NCBI GenBank assembly: GCA_002709405.1
Contig: PAQV01000003.1
Coordinates: forward strand, 45,272 to 82,435
Reading direction: 5' to 3'
Source: Paracoccaceae bacterium
GTDB taxonomy: Bacteria; Pseudomonadota; Alphaproteobacteria; Rhodobacterales; Rhodobacteraceae
Length of the DNA: 37,164 nucleotides
This document shows, piece after piece, positions 24,014 through 31,909 of this stretch. Both the position numbers and the translations under genes were made by a program. The notes beneath the pieces were generated by a model. It was not told where the DNA came from and did not search any database. It worked only from the letters and a program-made list of their open reading frames with translations. Positions within the stretch are counted from its first letter, which is position 1, and the number at the start of each line of letters is the position of its first letter.

Positions 24014-24054
24014 GGGACTTGTGCCCGAGAGATGACAGCGATGGTGACCGCACC

Positions 24055-24951
24055 GTGGTAGACAGCTTTCACACCAGCCGCATGATGCGAGGCGACGCGC
24101 CGGCTCCCAAGCCGGGGCAGGTCGATTTTCGTAAGTATGACCGGCGTAGCCTGTCCTATGCCAGCACGTTCGAGGATCCGTGGAAGGCCAGTGCCATCCG
24201 GGCGATCGAGATGGTGACGGGCAAGCTGACGATCCTGCGCCTGATCCGCAAGTTCGAGAAGAAGGGCGCGCCCAAGGGCCAGGCCTTCTGGCGGGCCTGC
24301 CTGGATGTCATGGGGATCGAGCTGACGACGCCCCAGGACCAGCTGGACCGGATCCCGAAGGAAGGGCCGGTCATCGTGGTGGCGAACCACCCGCATGGCA
24401 TGGTCGACGGCATGATCTTTGCCGACCTGATCGGCCGGGTGCGGCCGGACTACCGGATCCTGACGCGGTCCTTGCTGACCGATATCGACGAAGAGGCGGG
24501 ATCGTTCATGATCCCCGTGCCCTTCCCGCACGACCAGGATGCACAGCGCAAGATGGTCGAGATGCGCGCGCGGGCGATGGATCACCTCGCCGAGGGCGGC
24601 GTGGTTGCCCTGTTCCCGTCGGGTGTCGTGGCCCATTCCGAGACCTGGTGGGGTCCGGCGATCGAGGCCGAGTGGAACCCGTTTACGGCCAAGATGATCC
24701 GGCGCTCGGGTGCCCAGGTCGTGCCGATGAAATTCCCCGGGGCCAACTCGCGGATCTACCAGATCGCCAACCAGATCTCGCCGATCCTGCGCCAGGGCCT
24801 TTTGCTGCATGAAATCGTGCATGCGCTGAACAAGCCGCAGGCGCCGATTGTCGGGCAACCATTGCCCGAAGAGGACGTGAAGGCCTGGGAAAGCGATCCG
24901 CGCGGGTTCATGACCTGGCTGCGCGAGCATACGATCAACCTGACGGCCTGA
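24055..24951 (+). CDS. PlsC-like 1-acyl-sn-glycerol-3-phosphate (lysophospholipid) acyltransferase
   Basis: The cytoplasmic or membrane-associated protein of about 298 residues has the acyltransferase motif ANHPHGMVDG, which has His-x5-Asp spacing like some ornithine-lipid and glycerolipid acyltransferases instead of the classic His-x4-Asp, and the second block ALFPSGVVAHSETWW followed by AQVVPMKFPG. The exact lipid acceptor cannot be told. The start is uncertain: GTG at 24055 is preferred, but TTG at 24019 gives 12 more residues and lies six bases after the ptsH stop. It may be co-transcribed with the PTS genes. Confidence 0.8.
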   Translation: MVDSFHTSRMMRGDAPAPKPGQVDFRKYDRRSLSYASTFEDPWKASAIRAIEMVTGKLTILRLIRKFEKKGAPKGQAFWRACLDVMGIELTTPQDQLDRIPKEGPVIVVANHPHGMVDGMIFADLIGRVRPDYRILTRSLLTDIDEEAGSFMIPVPFPHDQDAQRKMVEMRARAMDHLAEGGVVALFPSGVVAHSETWWGPAIEAEWNPFTAKMIRRSGAQVVPMKFPGANSRIYQIANQISPILRQGLLLHEIVHALNKPQAPIVGQPLPEEDVKAWESDPRGFMTWLREHTINLTA

Positions 24952-25020
24952 CGGAGCGCTGGCCTCCTGGGGCCGGAGAATGTTAGGCAGAGGATTTGCG
25001 CCGGGCTTCGCCCGTCGCCC

Positions 25021-25050
25021 GGGCCTTTCATCCTGGCGGATGAAAGGCCC
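25021..25050. terminator. Terminator between convergent genes
   Basis: A perfect 13-bp stem GGGCCTTTCATCC / GGATGAAAGGCCC with the loop TGGC is followed by TTTCC on the plus strand. It lies between the acyltransferase stop (24951) and the end of the dehydrogenase gene (25063), and probably serves the plus strand chiefly. Confidence 0.85.
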
Positions 25051-25062
25051 TTTCCGTTGCTC

Positions 25063-25938
25063 CTAGCGCGTCGGAACGGGCACGTCGCCGCGGTAGTCGT
25101 AGAATCCGCGCTGGGTCTTGCGGCCCAGCCAGCCGGCCTCGACATACTTGGTCAGCAGGGGGCAGGGACGGTATTTGGTGTCGGCCAGCCCGTCATGCAG
25201 CACGTTCATGATCGCCAGGCAGGTGTCGAGCCCGATGAAATCGGCCAGTTCCAGGGGACCCATCGGATGGTTGGCGCCCAGCTTCATCGATTCGTCGATC
25301 GACTGAACGTTGCCGACCCCTTCATAGAGCGTGTAGACGGCCTCGTTGATCATCGGCATCAGGATGCGGTTGACGATGAAACCGGGGAAGTCCTCGGCCG
25401 AGGCAGCGGTCTTGCCGAGGTTGGCGACGACCTCGTGGCAGGACTTGTAGGTGGCGTCGTCGGTGGCAATGCCCCGGATCAGCTCGACTAGCTGCATGAT
25501 GGGCACGGGGTTCATGAAATGGAAACCCATGAAGCGTTCCGGCCGGTCGGTGCGGCTGGCCAAGCGGGTGATCGAGATCGACGAGGTGTTCGACGTCAGG
25601 ATCGTCTCGGGCTTGAGATGCGGCACCAGGTCTTCGAAGATCGCCTGCTTGACCGTTTCGCGTTCGGTCGCGGCCTCGATCACCAGGTCCATCTGGCCGA
25701 GCTCGGGCAGTTTCAGAGACGTGCGGATACGGGCCATGGCGGCGTTCATGTCGGCTTCGGCCACCTTGCCCCGGCCGACCTGGCGGCTGAGATTGCGGGT
25801 GATCGTGTCGATCGCCTTGTCCAGCGCCGGCTGGCTGATGTCGTTGAGCACGACGTCGTACCCGGCCAGGGCCATCACGTGGGCAATGCCGTTGCCCATC
25901 TGTCCCGCGCCGATGACGCCAATTGTCTGGATGCCCAT
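25063..25938 (-). CDS. 3-hydroxybutyryl-CoA dehydrogenase
   Basis: The 291-residue enzyme interconverts acetoacetyl-CoA and 3-hydroxybutyryl-CoA. The N-terminal Rossmann domain has IGVIGAGQMGNGIAHV; the acidic NAD-binding residue is likely Asp in VVLNDIS; the active site shows SNTSSISIT and FMGFHFMNPVPIMQLVE with the catalytic His and Glu; the C-terminal helical domain contains FPGFIVNRILMPMINEA. ATG at 25938 is chosen for the family start MGIQTIGV behind AAGGA. The reaction serves polyhydroxybutyrate, butyrate or the first steps of the ethylmalonyl-CoA pathway; cofactor preference is not visible. Confidence 0.92.
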   Translation of the reverse strand: MGIQTIGVIGAGQMGNGIAHVMALAGYDVVLNDISQPALDKAIDTITRNLSRQVGRGKVAEADMNAAMARIRTSLKLPELGQMDLVIEAATERETVKQAIFEDLVPHLKPETILTSNTSSISITRLASRTDRPERFMGFHFMNPVPIMQLVELIRGIATDDATYKSCHEVVANLGKTAASAEDFPGFIVNRILMPMINEAVYTLYEGVGNVQSIDESMKLGANHPMGPLELADFIGLDTCLAIMNVLHDGLADTKYRPCPLLTKYVEAGWLGRKTQRGFYDYRGDVPVPTR

Positions 25939-26110
25939 GGATGTGTTCCTTCGTGCGGATATCGTGGGCACTTTACGTTCCCGCACGGGCAACTCGCAAG
26001 TGCAGCGACGGGTTTCGCCGGCTGCTTGTGACGGTCTTAGGGAAATCGAAATCTCTGTGAGTCAAAAGTGCATGCGGGTGAGACGATGTAGTGGAAGATG
26101 GTGGGGTGAT

Positions 26111-26911
26111 ATGAGCTTTGAGCGCGCCGCTGGATCGGCGCTGGACTATGAAATCTGCCGCTACGGGGCATCGCGTCTGATGTTCCGTGGGCCCAAGCGC
26201 GCCCTGGACGGGCCCTACGTGGCCTTCCTGGGCGGGACAGAGACGTTCGGGCGGTGCGTGGTCTCGCCGTTCCCGGCTCTTGTCGAGGCGGAGACAGGCT
26301 CTGCCTGCCTGAACCTGGGACAATGCAATGCCGGGCTGGACGCGTTCCTGGGGGACCCCGAGGTGCCCCGGCTGCTGTCCGGGGCCCGGCTGTCGGTGCT
26401 GCAGGTGCTGGGGGCAGCCAACATGTCGAACCGGTTCTACCGGGTGCATCCGCGGCGCAACGACCGGTTCCTGAATGCCTCGCCGACGCTGAGCGCAATC
26501 TACGGCGATGTGGATTTCACCGAGTTCAGCTTCAACCGGCATATGTTGCAGACCCTGCGGGCGCGGTCCGAAGAGCGGTTCCGCATGGTCGAAGAAGAAT
26601 TGAGGACCGCCTGGGTGGCCCGGATGCGGCTGTTGCTGCGCGGGGTGACAGGGCCGTCGGTCCTGCTGTGGGTCCAGGCGTCGACGGGCGACCCGCTGGG
26701 GGGCGATCCGCTGCTGGTCACGCGCGAGATGGTCGAAGACGTGGCTGATCAGGTCTGCGAGGTGATCGAATTGTCGGTCGATGCCGCGGGCCCGGCGGGC
26801 GATCTGGACGGCATGGTCGTGGGGCAGACGGAATGGCCCGTGGCCGCCCGGCTGATCGGGCCGAAGGGGCACGCCCGCATTGCCCAGGCGCTGGTCGGAA
26901 CGGTGGGCTGA
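26111..26911 (+). CDS. DUF6473 family protein
   Basis: The 266-residue protein begins [30 protein letters not shown], followed by [15 protein letters not shown], the opening pattern of DUF6473, a family I associate with Rhodobacterales. No signal peptide or membrane segment is seen. A middle part contains '[25 protein letters not shown]', and the end is alpha-helical. The function is unknown; similar proteins are described only as hypothetical, although the overall size would suit a sulfotransferase- or GDSL-like fold. The start ATG follows GGGGTGAT. It has no obvious partner: both neighbours are on the opposite strand. Confidence 0.75.
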   Translation: MSFERAAGSALDYEICRYGASRLMFRGPKRALDGPYVAFLGGTETFGRCVVSPFPALVEAETGSACLNLGQCNAGLDAFLGDPEVPRLLSGARLSVLQVLGAANMSNRFYRVHPRRNDRFLNASPTLSAIYGDVDFTEFSFNRHMLQTLRARSEERFRMVEEELRTAWVARMRLLLRGVTGPSVLLWVQASTGDPLGGDPLLVTREMVEDVADQVCEVIELSVDAAGPAGDLDGMVVGQTEWPVAARLIGPKGHARIAQALVGTVG

Positions 26912-26920
26912 CATAGCAAA

Positions 26921-26945
26921 AGGCCCCGCCGGTTGGACGGGGCCT
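26921..26945 (-). terminator. Terminator of the etf operon / DUF6473 gene
   Basis: AGGCCCCG and CGGGGCCT pair around a 9-base loop. On the minus strand the stem is followed by TTTTGC, which suits the end of the etfB-etfA transcript; on the plus strand it lies nine bases past the DUF6473 stop, so it can serve both. Confidence 0.75.
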
Positions 26946-26965
26946 GTCGCAAATTGTGGATGTAA

Positions 26966-26987
26966 GATGGGTGCTATAGCACCCATC
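26966..26987. terminator. 22-bp perfect palindrome after etfA
   Basis: GATGGGTGCTA and its reverse complement TAGCACCCATC meet without a loop; the palindrome sits 11 bp past the etfA stop. It resembles short mobile-like palindromic units found between genes in many bacteria, and may also help stop transcription. Confidence 0.5.
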
Positions 26988-26998
26988 CTACGCCAACC

Positions 26999-27925
26999 TC
27001 AGAGCTTTTCGACCAGTTCGGGAACGGCCTCGAAGAGATCGGCGACCAGGCCGAAGTCGGCGACCTGGAAGATCGGGGCCTCTTCGTCCTTGTTGATGGC
27101 GACGATGACCTTGGAATCCTTCATCCCCGCAAGGTGCTGGATCGCGCCGGAAATGCCCACGGCCACGTAAAGCTCGGGCGCGACGACCTTGCCGGTCTGG
27201 CCCACCTGCCAATCGTTCGGGGCATAGCCCGAATCGACCGCCGCCCTCGACGCGCCAACAGCGGCGCCCAGCTTGTCGGCCAGCTTCTCGATCAGCGCGA
27301 AATCCTCTTCCGACCCCACGCCACGGCCACCGGACACGACGATCCCGGCCGAGGTCAGCTCGGGGCGGTCGCTTTCGGCCACCTTGTCCTCGACCCATTC
27401 CGACAGGGCAGGGGACTCGGCCGCGCCGATGGCTTCAACGGCGGCCGATCCGCCGTCGCCGGCGGCGTCGAAGGTCGAGGTGCGGAAGGTGATAACCTTC
27501 TTTTCATCGCTCGACTTTACAGTCTGGATGGCATTGCCGGCATAGATCGGACGTTCGAAAGTGTCGGCATCGACCACGCCCGAGACGTCCGACAGGATCA
27601 TCACGTCGAGGAGGGCAGCAACACGCGGCATCACGTTCTTCGCATCCGTCGTGGCGGGGGCCACGATGTGGCTGTAATCGCCGGCAAGCGACACGATCAG
27701 CGCGGCGGTGGGCTCGGCCAGGCGGTGACCCAGCGAGGCATCCTCGGCGACCAGCACCTTGGCCACGCCGTCGATCTTGGCAGCGGCGTCGCCTGCGGCG
27801 GCGGCCGATGCGCCGGCGCATAGCACGGTCACGTCGCCCAGCGATTTCGCGGCCGACACGGCCTTGGCGGTGGCGTCGAGGGACAGTTCACCATTGGTGA
27901 CTTCGGCAAGCAGCAGAACGGCCAT
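26999..27925 (-). CDS. etfA: Electron transfer flavoprotein, alpha subunit
   Basis: The 308-residue FAD-binding subunit has the N-terminal domain [15 protein letters not shown] ... [22 protein letters not shown] and the C-terminal FAD domain with [56 protein letters not shown] in successive pieces and [19 protein letters not shown], the alpha-subunit signature. With EtfB it collects electrons from acyl-CoA dehydrogenases, including methylsuccinyl-CoA dehydrogenase, and passes them to ETF-ubiquinone oxidoreductase. Its ATG overlaps the etfB stop by one base (TGATG). Confidence 0.97.
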   Translation of the reverse strand: MAVLLLAEVTNGELSLDATAKAVSAAKSLGDVTVLCAGASAAAAGDAAAKIDGVAKVLVAEDASLGHRLAEPTAALIVSLAGDYSHIVAPATTDAKNVMPRVAALLDVMILSDVSGVVDADTFERPIYAGNAIQTVKSSDEKKVITFRTSTFDAAGDGGSAAVEAIGAAESPALSEWVEDKVAESDRPELTSAGIVVSGGRGVGSEEDFALIEKLADKLGAAVGASRAAVDSGYAPNDWQVGQTGKVVAPELYVAVGISGAIQHLAGMKDSKVIVAINKDEEAPIFQVADFGLVADLFEAVPELVEKL

Positions 27926-28683
27926 CAGACGATCCCCTTTTCCTTGAGTTTGGCGACCAGCGTATCGACATCGGCCACCATTTCACCGGCCTGACGCGCT
28001 TCGGGTTCGGCGGTCTTGACGATTTCCAGCCGCGGTGCCGCGTCCACGCCGTAATCGGCGGCGGTCTTTTCATCCAGAGGCTTCTTCTTCGCCTTCATGA
28101 TGTTGGGCAGCGAGGCATAGCGCGGTTCGTTCAGCCGCAGGTCGACCGTCACGATGGTCGGCATCTTGACCTTGATCGTCTGCAGGCCGCCGTCGACCTC
28201 GCGGGTGACCACGGCGTCGTCGCCCTCGACCGTCACTTCGGACGCGAAGGTCGCCTGGCTCCAGCCCAGCAGGGCCGACAGCATCTGGCCGGTGGCGTTC
28301 ATGTCGTTGTCGATGGCCTGCTTGCCGCACAGCACCAGGCCCGGCTGTTCCTCGTCGACGATGCCTTTGAGGATCTTGGCGACGGCCAGCGGTTCGATGT
28401 CGTTGTGCACGTCATCTGCGGCCACGACCAGGATCGCCCGGTCAGCGCCCATGGCCAGTGCGGTCCGCAGGGTTTCCTGAGCCTGTTTGACACCGATCGA
28501 CACGGCGACGATTTCCTCGGCCAGGCCCTTTTCCTTCAGGCGGATGGCCTCTTCGACGGCAATCTCGTCGAATGGGTTCATCGACATCTTCACGTTGGCA
28601 AGATCGACGCCGCTTCCGTCCGCTTTGACACGAACCTTCACATTGTAGTCGATCACGCGCTTAACAGGCACCAAAACCTTCAT
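27925..28683 (-). CDS. etfB: Electron transfer flavoprotein, beta subunit
   Basis: The 252-residue AMP-binding subunit starts [27 protein letters not shown] and shows [26 protein letters not shown], and the signature stretch around '[44 protein letters not shown]' read in pieces. It is followed without a gap by etfA. The ribosome site GAGGAGAG precedes the ATG at 28683. The 250-bp region upstream (28684-28933) should contain the promoter and a small hairpin TTCCGC-TGT-GCGGAA (28852-28866) that may end the adenosyltransferase transcript. Confidence 0.97.
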   Translation of the reverse strand: MKVLVPVKRVIDYNVKVRVKADGSGVDLANVKMSMNPFDEIAVEEAIRLKEKGLAEEIVAVSIGVKQAQETLRTALAMGADRAILVVAADDVHNDIEPLAVAKILKGIVDEEQPGLVLCGKQAIDNDMNATGQMLSALLGWSQATFASEVTVEGDDAVVTREVDGGLQTIKVKMPTIVTVDLRLNEPRYASLPNIMKAKKKPLDEKTAADYGVDAAPRLEIVKTAEPEARQAGEMVADVDTLVAKLKEKGIV

Positions 28684-28933
28684 GCGTGGCTCTCCTCACT
28701 GTTGGCCGCCCGGTGCCGGGCGAGTCTGTTTGGCATTTACACTGACGGAGGTGATAGTGAAACGCCGAGTGGCAAAACAGGGGAAAAGCGACCCTTTGCG
28801 GTCATTCGACGCTGCGTTGACAACATGTTAGCGCATCAACTCGAAATATTGTTCCGCTGTGCGGAATTGTTGGCTGCGCATGCGCCCCCTGCTTCCGTTT
28901 TTCACCCCCTTGGTGAACGGCGTGCGGGCCTGT

Positions 28934-29506
28934 TCACCGGTTCGCGCCCGGCACCCACAGGACATCGCCGGCGCCGTTGTCGTTGGCGACGCGGGCGGCG
29001 ACGAAGAACCAGTCGGACAGGCGGTTGAGGTAGCGCACCGCATGCGGGTTGACCTCTTCGCTGGCGGCCAGTTCCACGGCCAGGCGTTCGGCCCGGCGGG
29101 ATACGGTGCGGCAGACATGCAGGTGCGCCGACAGCGCGGTGCCCCCGGGCAGCACGAAGCTGCGCAGCGGCGCCAGCGCGGCATTCATCACGTCGATTTC
29201 CGCTTCCAGCCGCGTGGTCTGGGCTTCGACCATGCGCAGCGGGGTGTATTCGGCCTCGGCATCGGCGGCCAGGTCGGGCCGGCACAGATCGGCGCCCAGG
29301 TCGAACAGGTCGTTCTGGATCCGGGCCAGGGCCGCATCGGTTTCGCCGGTCGCCTCTTGCCGGGCCACGCCGACAAAGGCGTTCAGCTCGTCCGAGGTGC
29401 CATAGGCCGCGACCCGGGCGGAATGCTTGGCCACCCGGTCCCCGTTGCCAAGCGCGGTATCGCCCTTGTCCCCGGTGCGCGTGTAGATCTTGTTCAGAAC
29501 GACCAT
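28934..29506 (-). CDS. Cob(I)alamin adenosyltransferase, PduO type
   Basis: The 190-residue cytoplasmic enzyme transfers the adenosyl group of ATP to cob(I)alamin, making coenzyme B12. The N-terminal ATP-binding motif is YTRTGDKGDTALGNG; later RSFVLPGG and CRTVSRRAERLAV are the conserved Arg and Glu helices of the family, and LNRLSDWFFVAARVAND is the usual end. Coenzyme B12 is needed by ethylmalonyl-CoA and methylmalonyl-CoA mutases, which fits the nearby carbon genes. It follows the twin-TM gene by 23 bp and precedes etfB by 250 bp on the same strand. Confidence 0.95.
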   Translation of the reverse strand: MVVLNKIYTRTGDKGDTALGNGDRVAKHSARVAAYGTSDELNAFVGVARQEATGETDAALARIQNDLFDLGADLCRPDLAADAEAEYTPLRMVEAQTTRLEAEIDVMNAALAPLRSFVLPGGTALSAHLHVCRTVSRRAERLAVELAASEEVNPHAVRYLNRLSDWFFVAARVANDNGAGDVLWVPGANR

Positions 29507-29529
29507 CGTCGACCCCCTCTCACCTGTAA

Positions 29530-29727
29530 TCAGAACTGGGTATAGACGTAGATCGCGATGAGTACGACCGCGATGAACTGGGCGATCAGCCGATAGCGCA
29601 TCAGCTTGTTCGACCGTTCGCCGCGCTTGTCGCCGCTTTTGGCGAAATTGCCCAGGCCAAGCGCCAGCACCACGACCACGGCCAGCACGGCCAGGACGAT
29701 CAGAAAGAAGAAGGGGTCATTTGCCAT
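29530..29727 (-). CDS. Twin transmembrane helix small protein (HIG1-like)
   Basis: The 65-residue protein MANDPFFFLIVLAVLAVVVVLALG (TM1 about 6-27), a basic loop KSGDKRGERSNKLMRYR, and TM2 (about 43-62, IAQFIAVVLIAIYVYTQF). The pattern resembles the small HIG1-type proteins that bind respiratory complexes in some alphaproteobacteria; for this copy the role is unproven. A good ribosome site GGAGG places the start at 29727, not at the in-frame ATG nine codons upstream. The gene is next to the adenosyltransferase, an order often seen in Rhodobacterales. Confidence 0.85.
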   Translation of the reverse strand: MANDPFFFLIVLAVLAVVVVLALGLGNFAKSGDKRGERSNKLMRYRLIAQFIAVVLIAIYVYTQF

Positions 29728-29822
29728 GGGAGTGGCCTCCGTCGGGGGTGACACGTTTACCTAGCCCGCGCGCCCGGCAAAGCGAACGGGTCGTTTCGCC
29801 TCAGCGCCCGATCCCGGTCAGG

Positions 29823-30656
29823 TCACCCGTTCATCCGGCGCAGGATCTTGTCGACCCGGCGCGTGGGCAGGATGCGCATCAGGATGCCGGCGATCCATGT
29901 CACCTTGGTGATATAGTAGCGGGGCGAGGGGTTGTCGCTGTTCAGCGCCTTCAGCAGCACGTCCGACACCGCCGAGGCCGGCAGTTCGAATTTGTCGGGC
30001 GGCGGGTTTTCGGCGTAAAGCCGGGGCAACAGCTTGGTTTCATAGGCCGCCCGCTGGGGAGAGGCCTTCCAGTCGATGAACCGTTCGAACCAGGGGATGC
30101 CCTTGCGGCGAAAGTCGGAGGTGATCGGGCCGGGCTCGACGAGGACCACCTTGATGCCGGTGCCATGCAGTTCCAGCCGCAAAGTGTCGGTCAGAGCCTC
30201 CAGCGCGTGCTTGGTGGCGGCATAGGCCCCGCGGAAGTTCATGTAGGTCAGGCCAAGGGCCGAGGAACATTGCACGATATGCCCATGCCCCTGCGCCCGC
30301 ATCACCTTGACCACGCGCAGGGTCAGCTCGTGCCAGCCAAAGACATTGGCCTCGAAGATGGCGCGCAGGGCGTCGGTGGGCAGGTCCTCGACCAGGCCGC
30401 TCAGCGCATGGGCACCGTTGTTGAACAGCGCGTCGAGCGTGCCGCCGGTGGCCTCCAGCACCTCGGCCAGGGCGGTGTCGATGGTGGCGGGGTCGGTGTA
30501 GTCCAGGCGCGGGCTGTCGAAGCCCAGGGCCTTCAGCCGGTCGCAATCCTGCTGTTGGCGGCAGGCGGCAAAGACGCGCCAGCCGGCGGCCTTCAGGGTC
30601 AGCGCGGCGTCATAGCCGATGCCCGAGGAACAGCCGGTGATCAGTATGGTTTTCAT
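29823..30656 (-). CDS. Short-chain dehydrogenase/reductase (SDR)
   Basis: The 277-residue classical SDR has the cofactor loop TILITGCSSGIGYDAAL, the NNGAHAL motif, the active Ser in VQCSSALGL and the catalytic Tyr-x-x-x-Lys in GAYAATKHALEAL, then VLVEPGPITSDF. The C-terminal part is longer than average with a hydrophobic end (YYITKVTWIAGILMRILPTRR). The substrate is unknown. ATG at 30656 matches the family start MKTILITG; upstream in-frame codons are not supported. The 253 bases between it and the SH3 gene (30657-30909) contain no recognised gene. Confidence 0.9.
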   Translation of the reverse strand: MKTILITGCSSGIGYDAALTLKAAGWRVFAACRQQQDCDRLKALGFDSPRLDYTDPATIDTALAEVLEATGGTLDALFNNGAHALSGLVEDLPTDALRAIFEANVFGWHELTLRVVKVMRAQGHGHIVQCSSALGLTYMNFRGAYAATKHALEALTDTLRLELHGTGIKVVLVEPGPITSDFRRKGIPWFERFIDWKASPQRAAYETKLLPRLYAENPPPDKFELPASAVSDVLLKALNSDNPSPRYYITKVTWIAGILMRILPTRRVDKILRRMNG

Positions 30657-30909
30657 GGTCAGCGATGCACTTTTGTCAGGGATTTCGGGGATCAGGCCGG
30701 ATGACGGAGGGGTGAGGGACGGGTCCCGTGCGGCGATCGCGGGGGCAGGTCCGATCCGGGCGCCGGCCGCCCGTCGCATTTGTGATCACATCCCGCTCCT
30801 GCGCCAGGCCCGCTTGCAAAAGGAAACAGGCCCCAATGTCTTGGAGCCTGTCTGCCATAACGTCAACTGATACGGGCCTGAACTTATCGTGGCCCCGCCG
30901 TGTAGGGTC

Positions 30910-31644
30910 TTACCGCGGCACATCGGCCAGCAGGTAGGCGGCCATCCAGCCGACCGGCCCGCCATTGATCGGACGCAGCCGGACCCAGCCGTCGCCCGGA
31001 TCGGTCAGGATCTCGACGCGCGTGTCGCGGGTCAGCTGGGCGGTGACCGAGAAATTGGTGCCCGGCCCGTTGCGCATGTTCACGCGGTCGCCGGCCACGG
31101 CGCGGATGTCGCGTTCGGGCGACAGGAAATCGTCCTGCGGGGCCTTGGCGGCATCCGGCGCGGCGGCAACGGGCTGCGACAGGGCCGAGCCCAGCGAGGC
31201 GGTCACGGTCACGTCGTCATTGGCCTCGGGGGCGCGGTCGGGGTTGAGCGGGCGGGCGAACAGCGCGGGGTTGTCTTCGAGCGAGACCAGCGTGACCTCG
31301 GGCCGTTCCATCGCGGTTTCCGACCGGGGCAGCAGCACCGCGGGGGCAGGGGCCGCGACCAGTTGGACGCCACCGGGCGTGCGGGCCAGACCGGACGCGC
31401 TGGCAGGCGCGGCGATGATCTCGGCCTGGGCATCCTGGGCCAGCGTTTCCGTCCGCGATTTCGCCGGACGCGGCGTGCTGGGCCGGGTGCTGACCAGGCT
31501 GGCCGTGCGGATCGTGTTCGTCGGAGCAGGCTCGGCCTCGGCGGCCAGGCGCCGGGTTTCCGACCGGGGCACGAAATCAGCACCCCCACTCAACTCGTAA
31601 AATGCAAAGGCCATAACGACCAGGCTCAGCAAAACGAAACGCAC
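30910..31644 (-). CDS. Membrane-anchored SH3-domain protein
   Basis: The 244-residue protein starts with GTG behind GGGGGATC. The N-terminal helix (VLLSLVVMAFAFYELS) is a signal or an anchor, residues about 25-180 are low-complexity and rich in Ala, Pro and Thr, and the last 65 residues form a bacterial SH3 (SH3b) domain: VAGDRVNMRNGPGTNFSVTAQLTRDTRVEIL and GWVRLRPINGGPVGWMAAYLL. Such domains often bind peptidoglycan or cell-wall peptides. The function is unknown. The divergent 265-bp region towards parC (31645-31909) has a hairpin ACGCCCG / CGGGCGT (31702-31708 and 31715-31721). Confidence 0.85.
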   Translation of the reverse strand: MRFVLLSLVVMAFAFYELSGGADFVPRSETRRLAAEAEPAPTNTIRTASLVSTRPSTPRPAKSRTETLAQDAQAEIIAAPASASGLARTPGGVQLVAAPAPAVLLPRSETAMERPEVTLVSLEDNPALFARPLNPDRAPEANDDVTVTASLGSALSQPVAAAPDAAKAPQDDFLSPERDIRAVAGDRVNMRNGPGTNFSVTAQLTRDTRVEILTDPGDGWVRLRPINGGPVGWMAAYLLADVPR

Positions 31645-31909
31645 GACACGATCCCCCAGGATAACGACGACCCGCTCACAGGGCCGTTAACTGTGACGTA
31701 AACGCCCGTGGCAGCGGGCGTGTTCCGTCCTTTATGAGTGTAACCGATTCGGGCCAATCGCGCATTGATAGGTATCTTTGCGCATGTGACTATGCCGCAG
31801 GGCCGGTTTGCCCGGGCCCGGGCGCAGGATCACAGGGCTGCGACCCTGCGTGACCGCCCGCGTCCGAAGGGGATTTACGGGCGCGAACGGGCGGCGTATC
31901 AGCACAACC

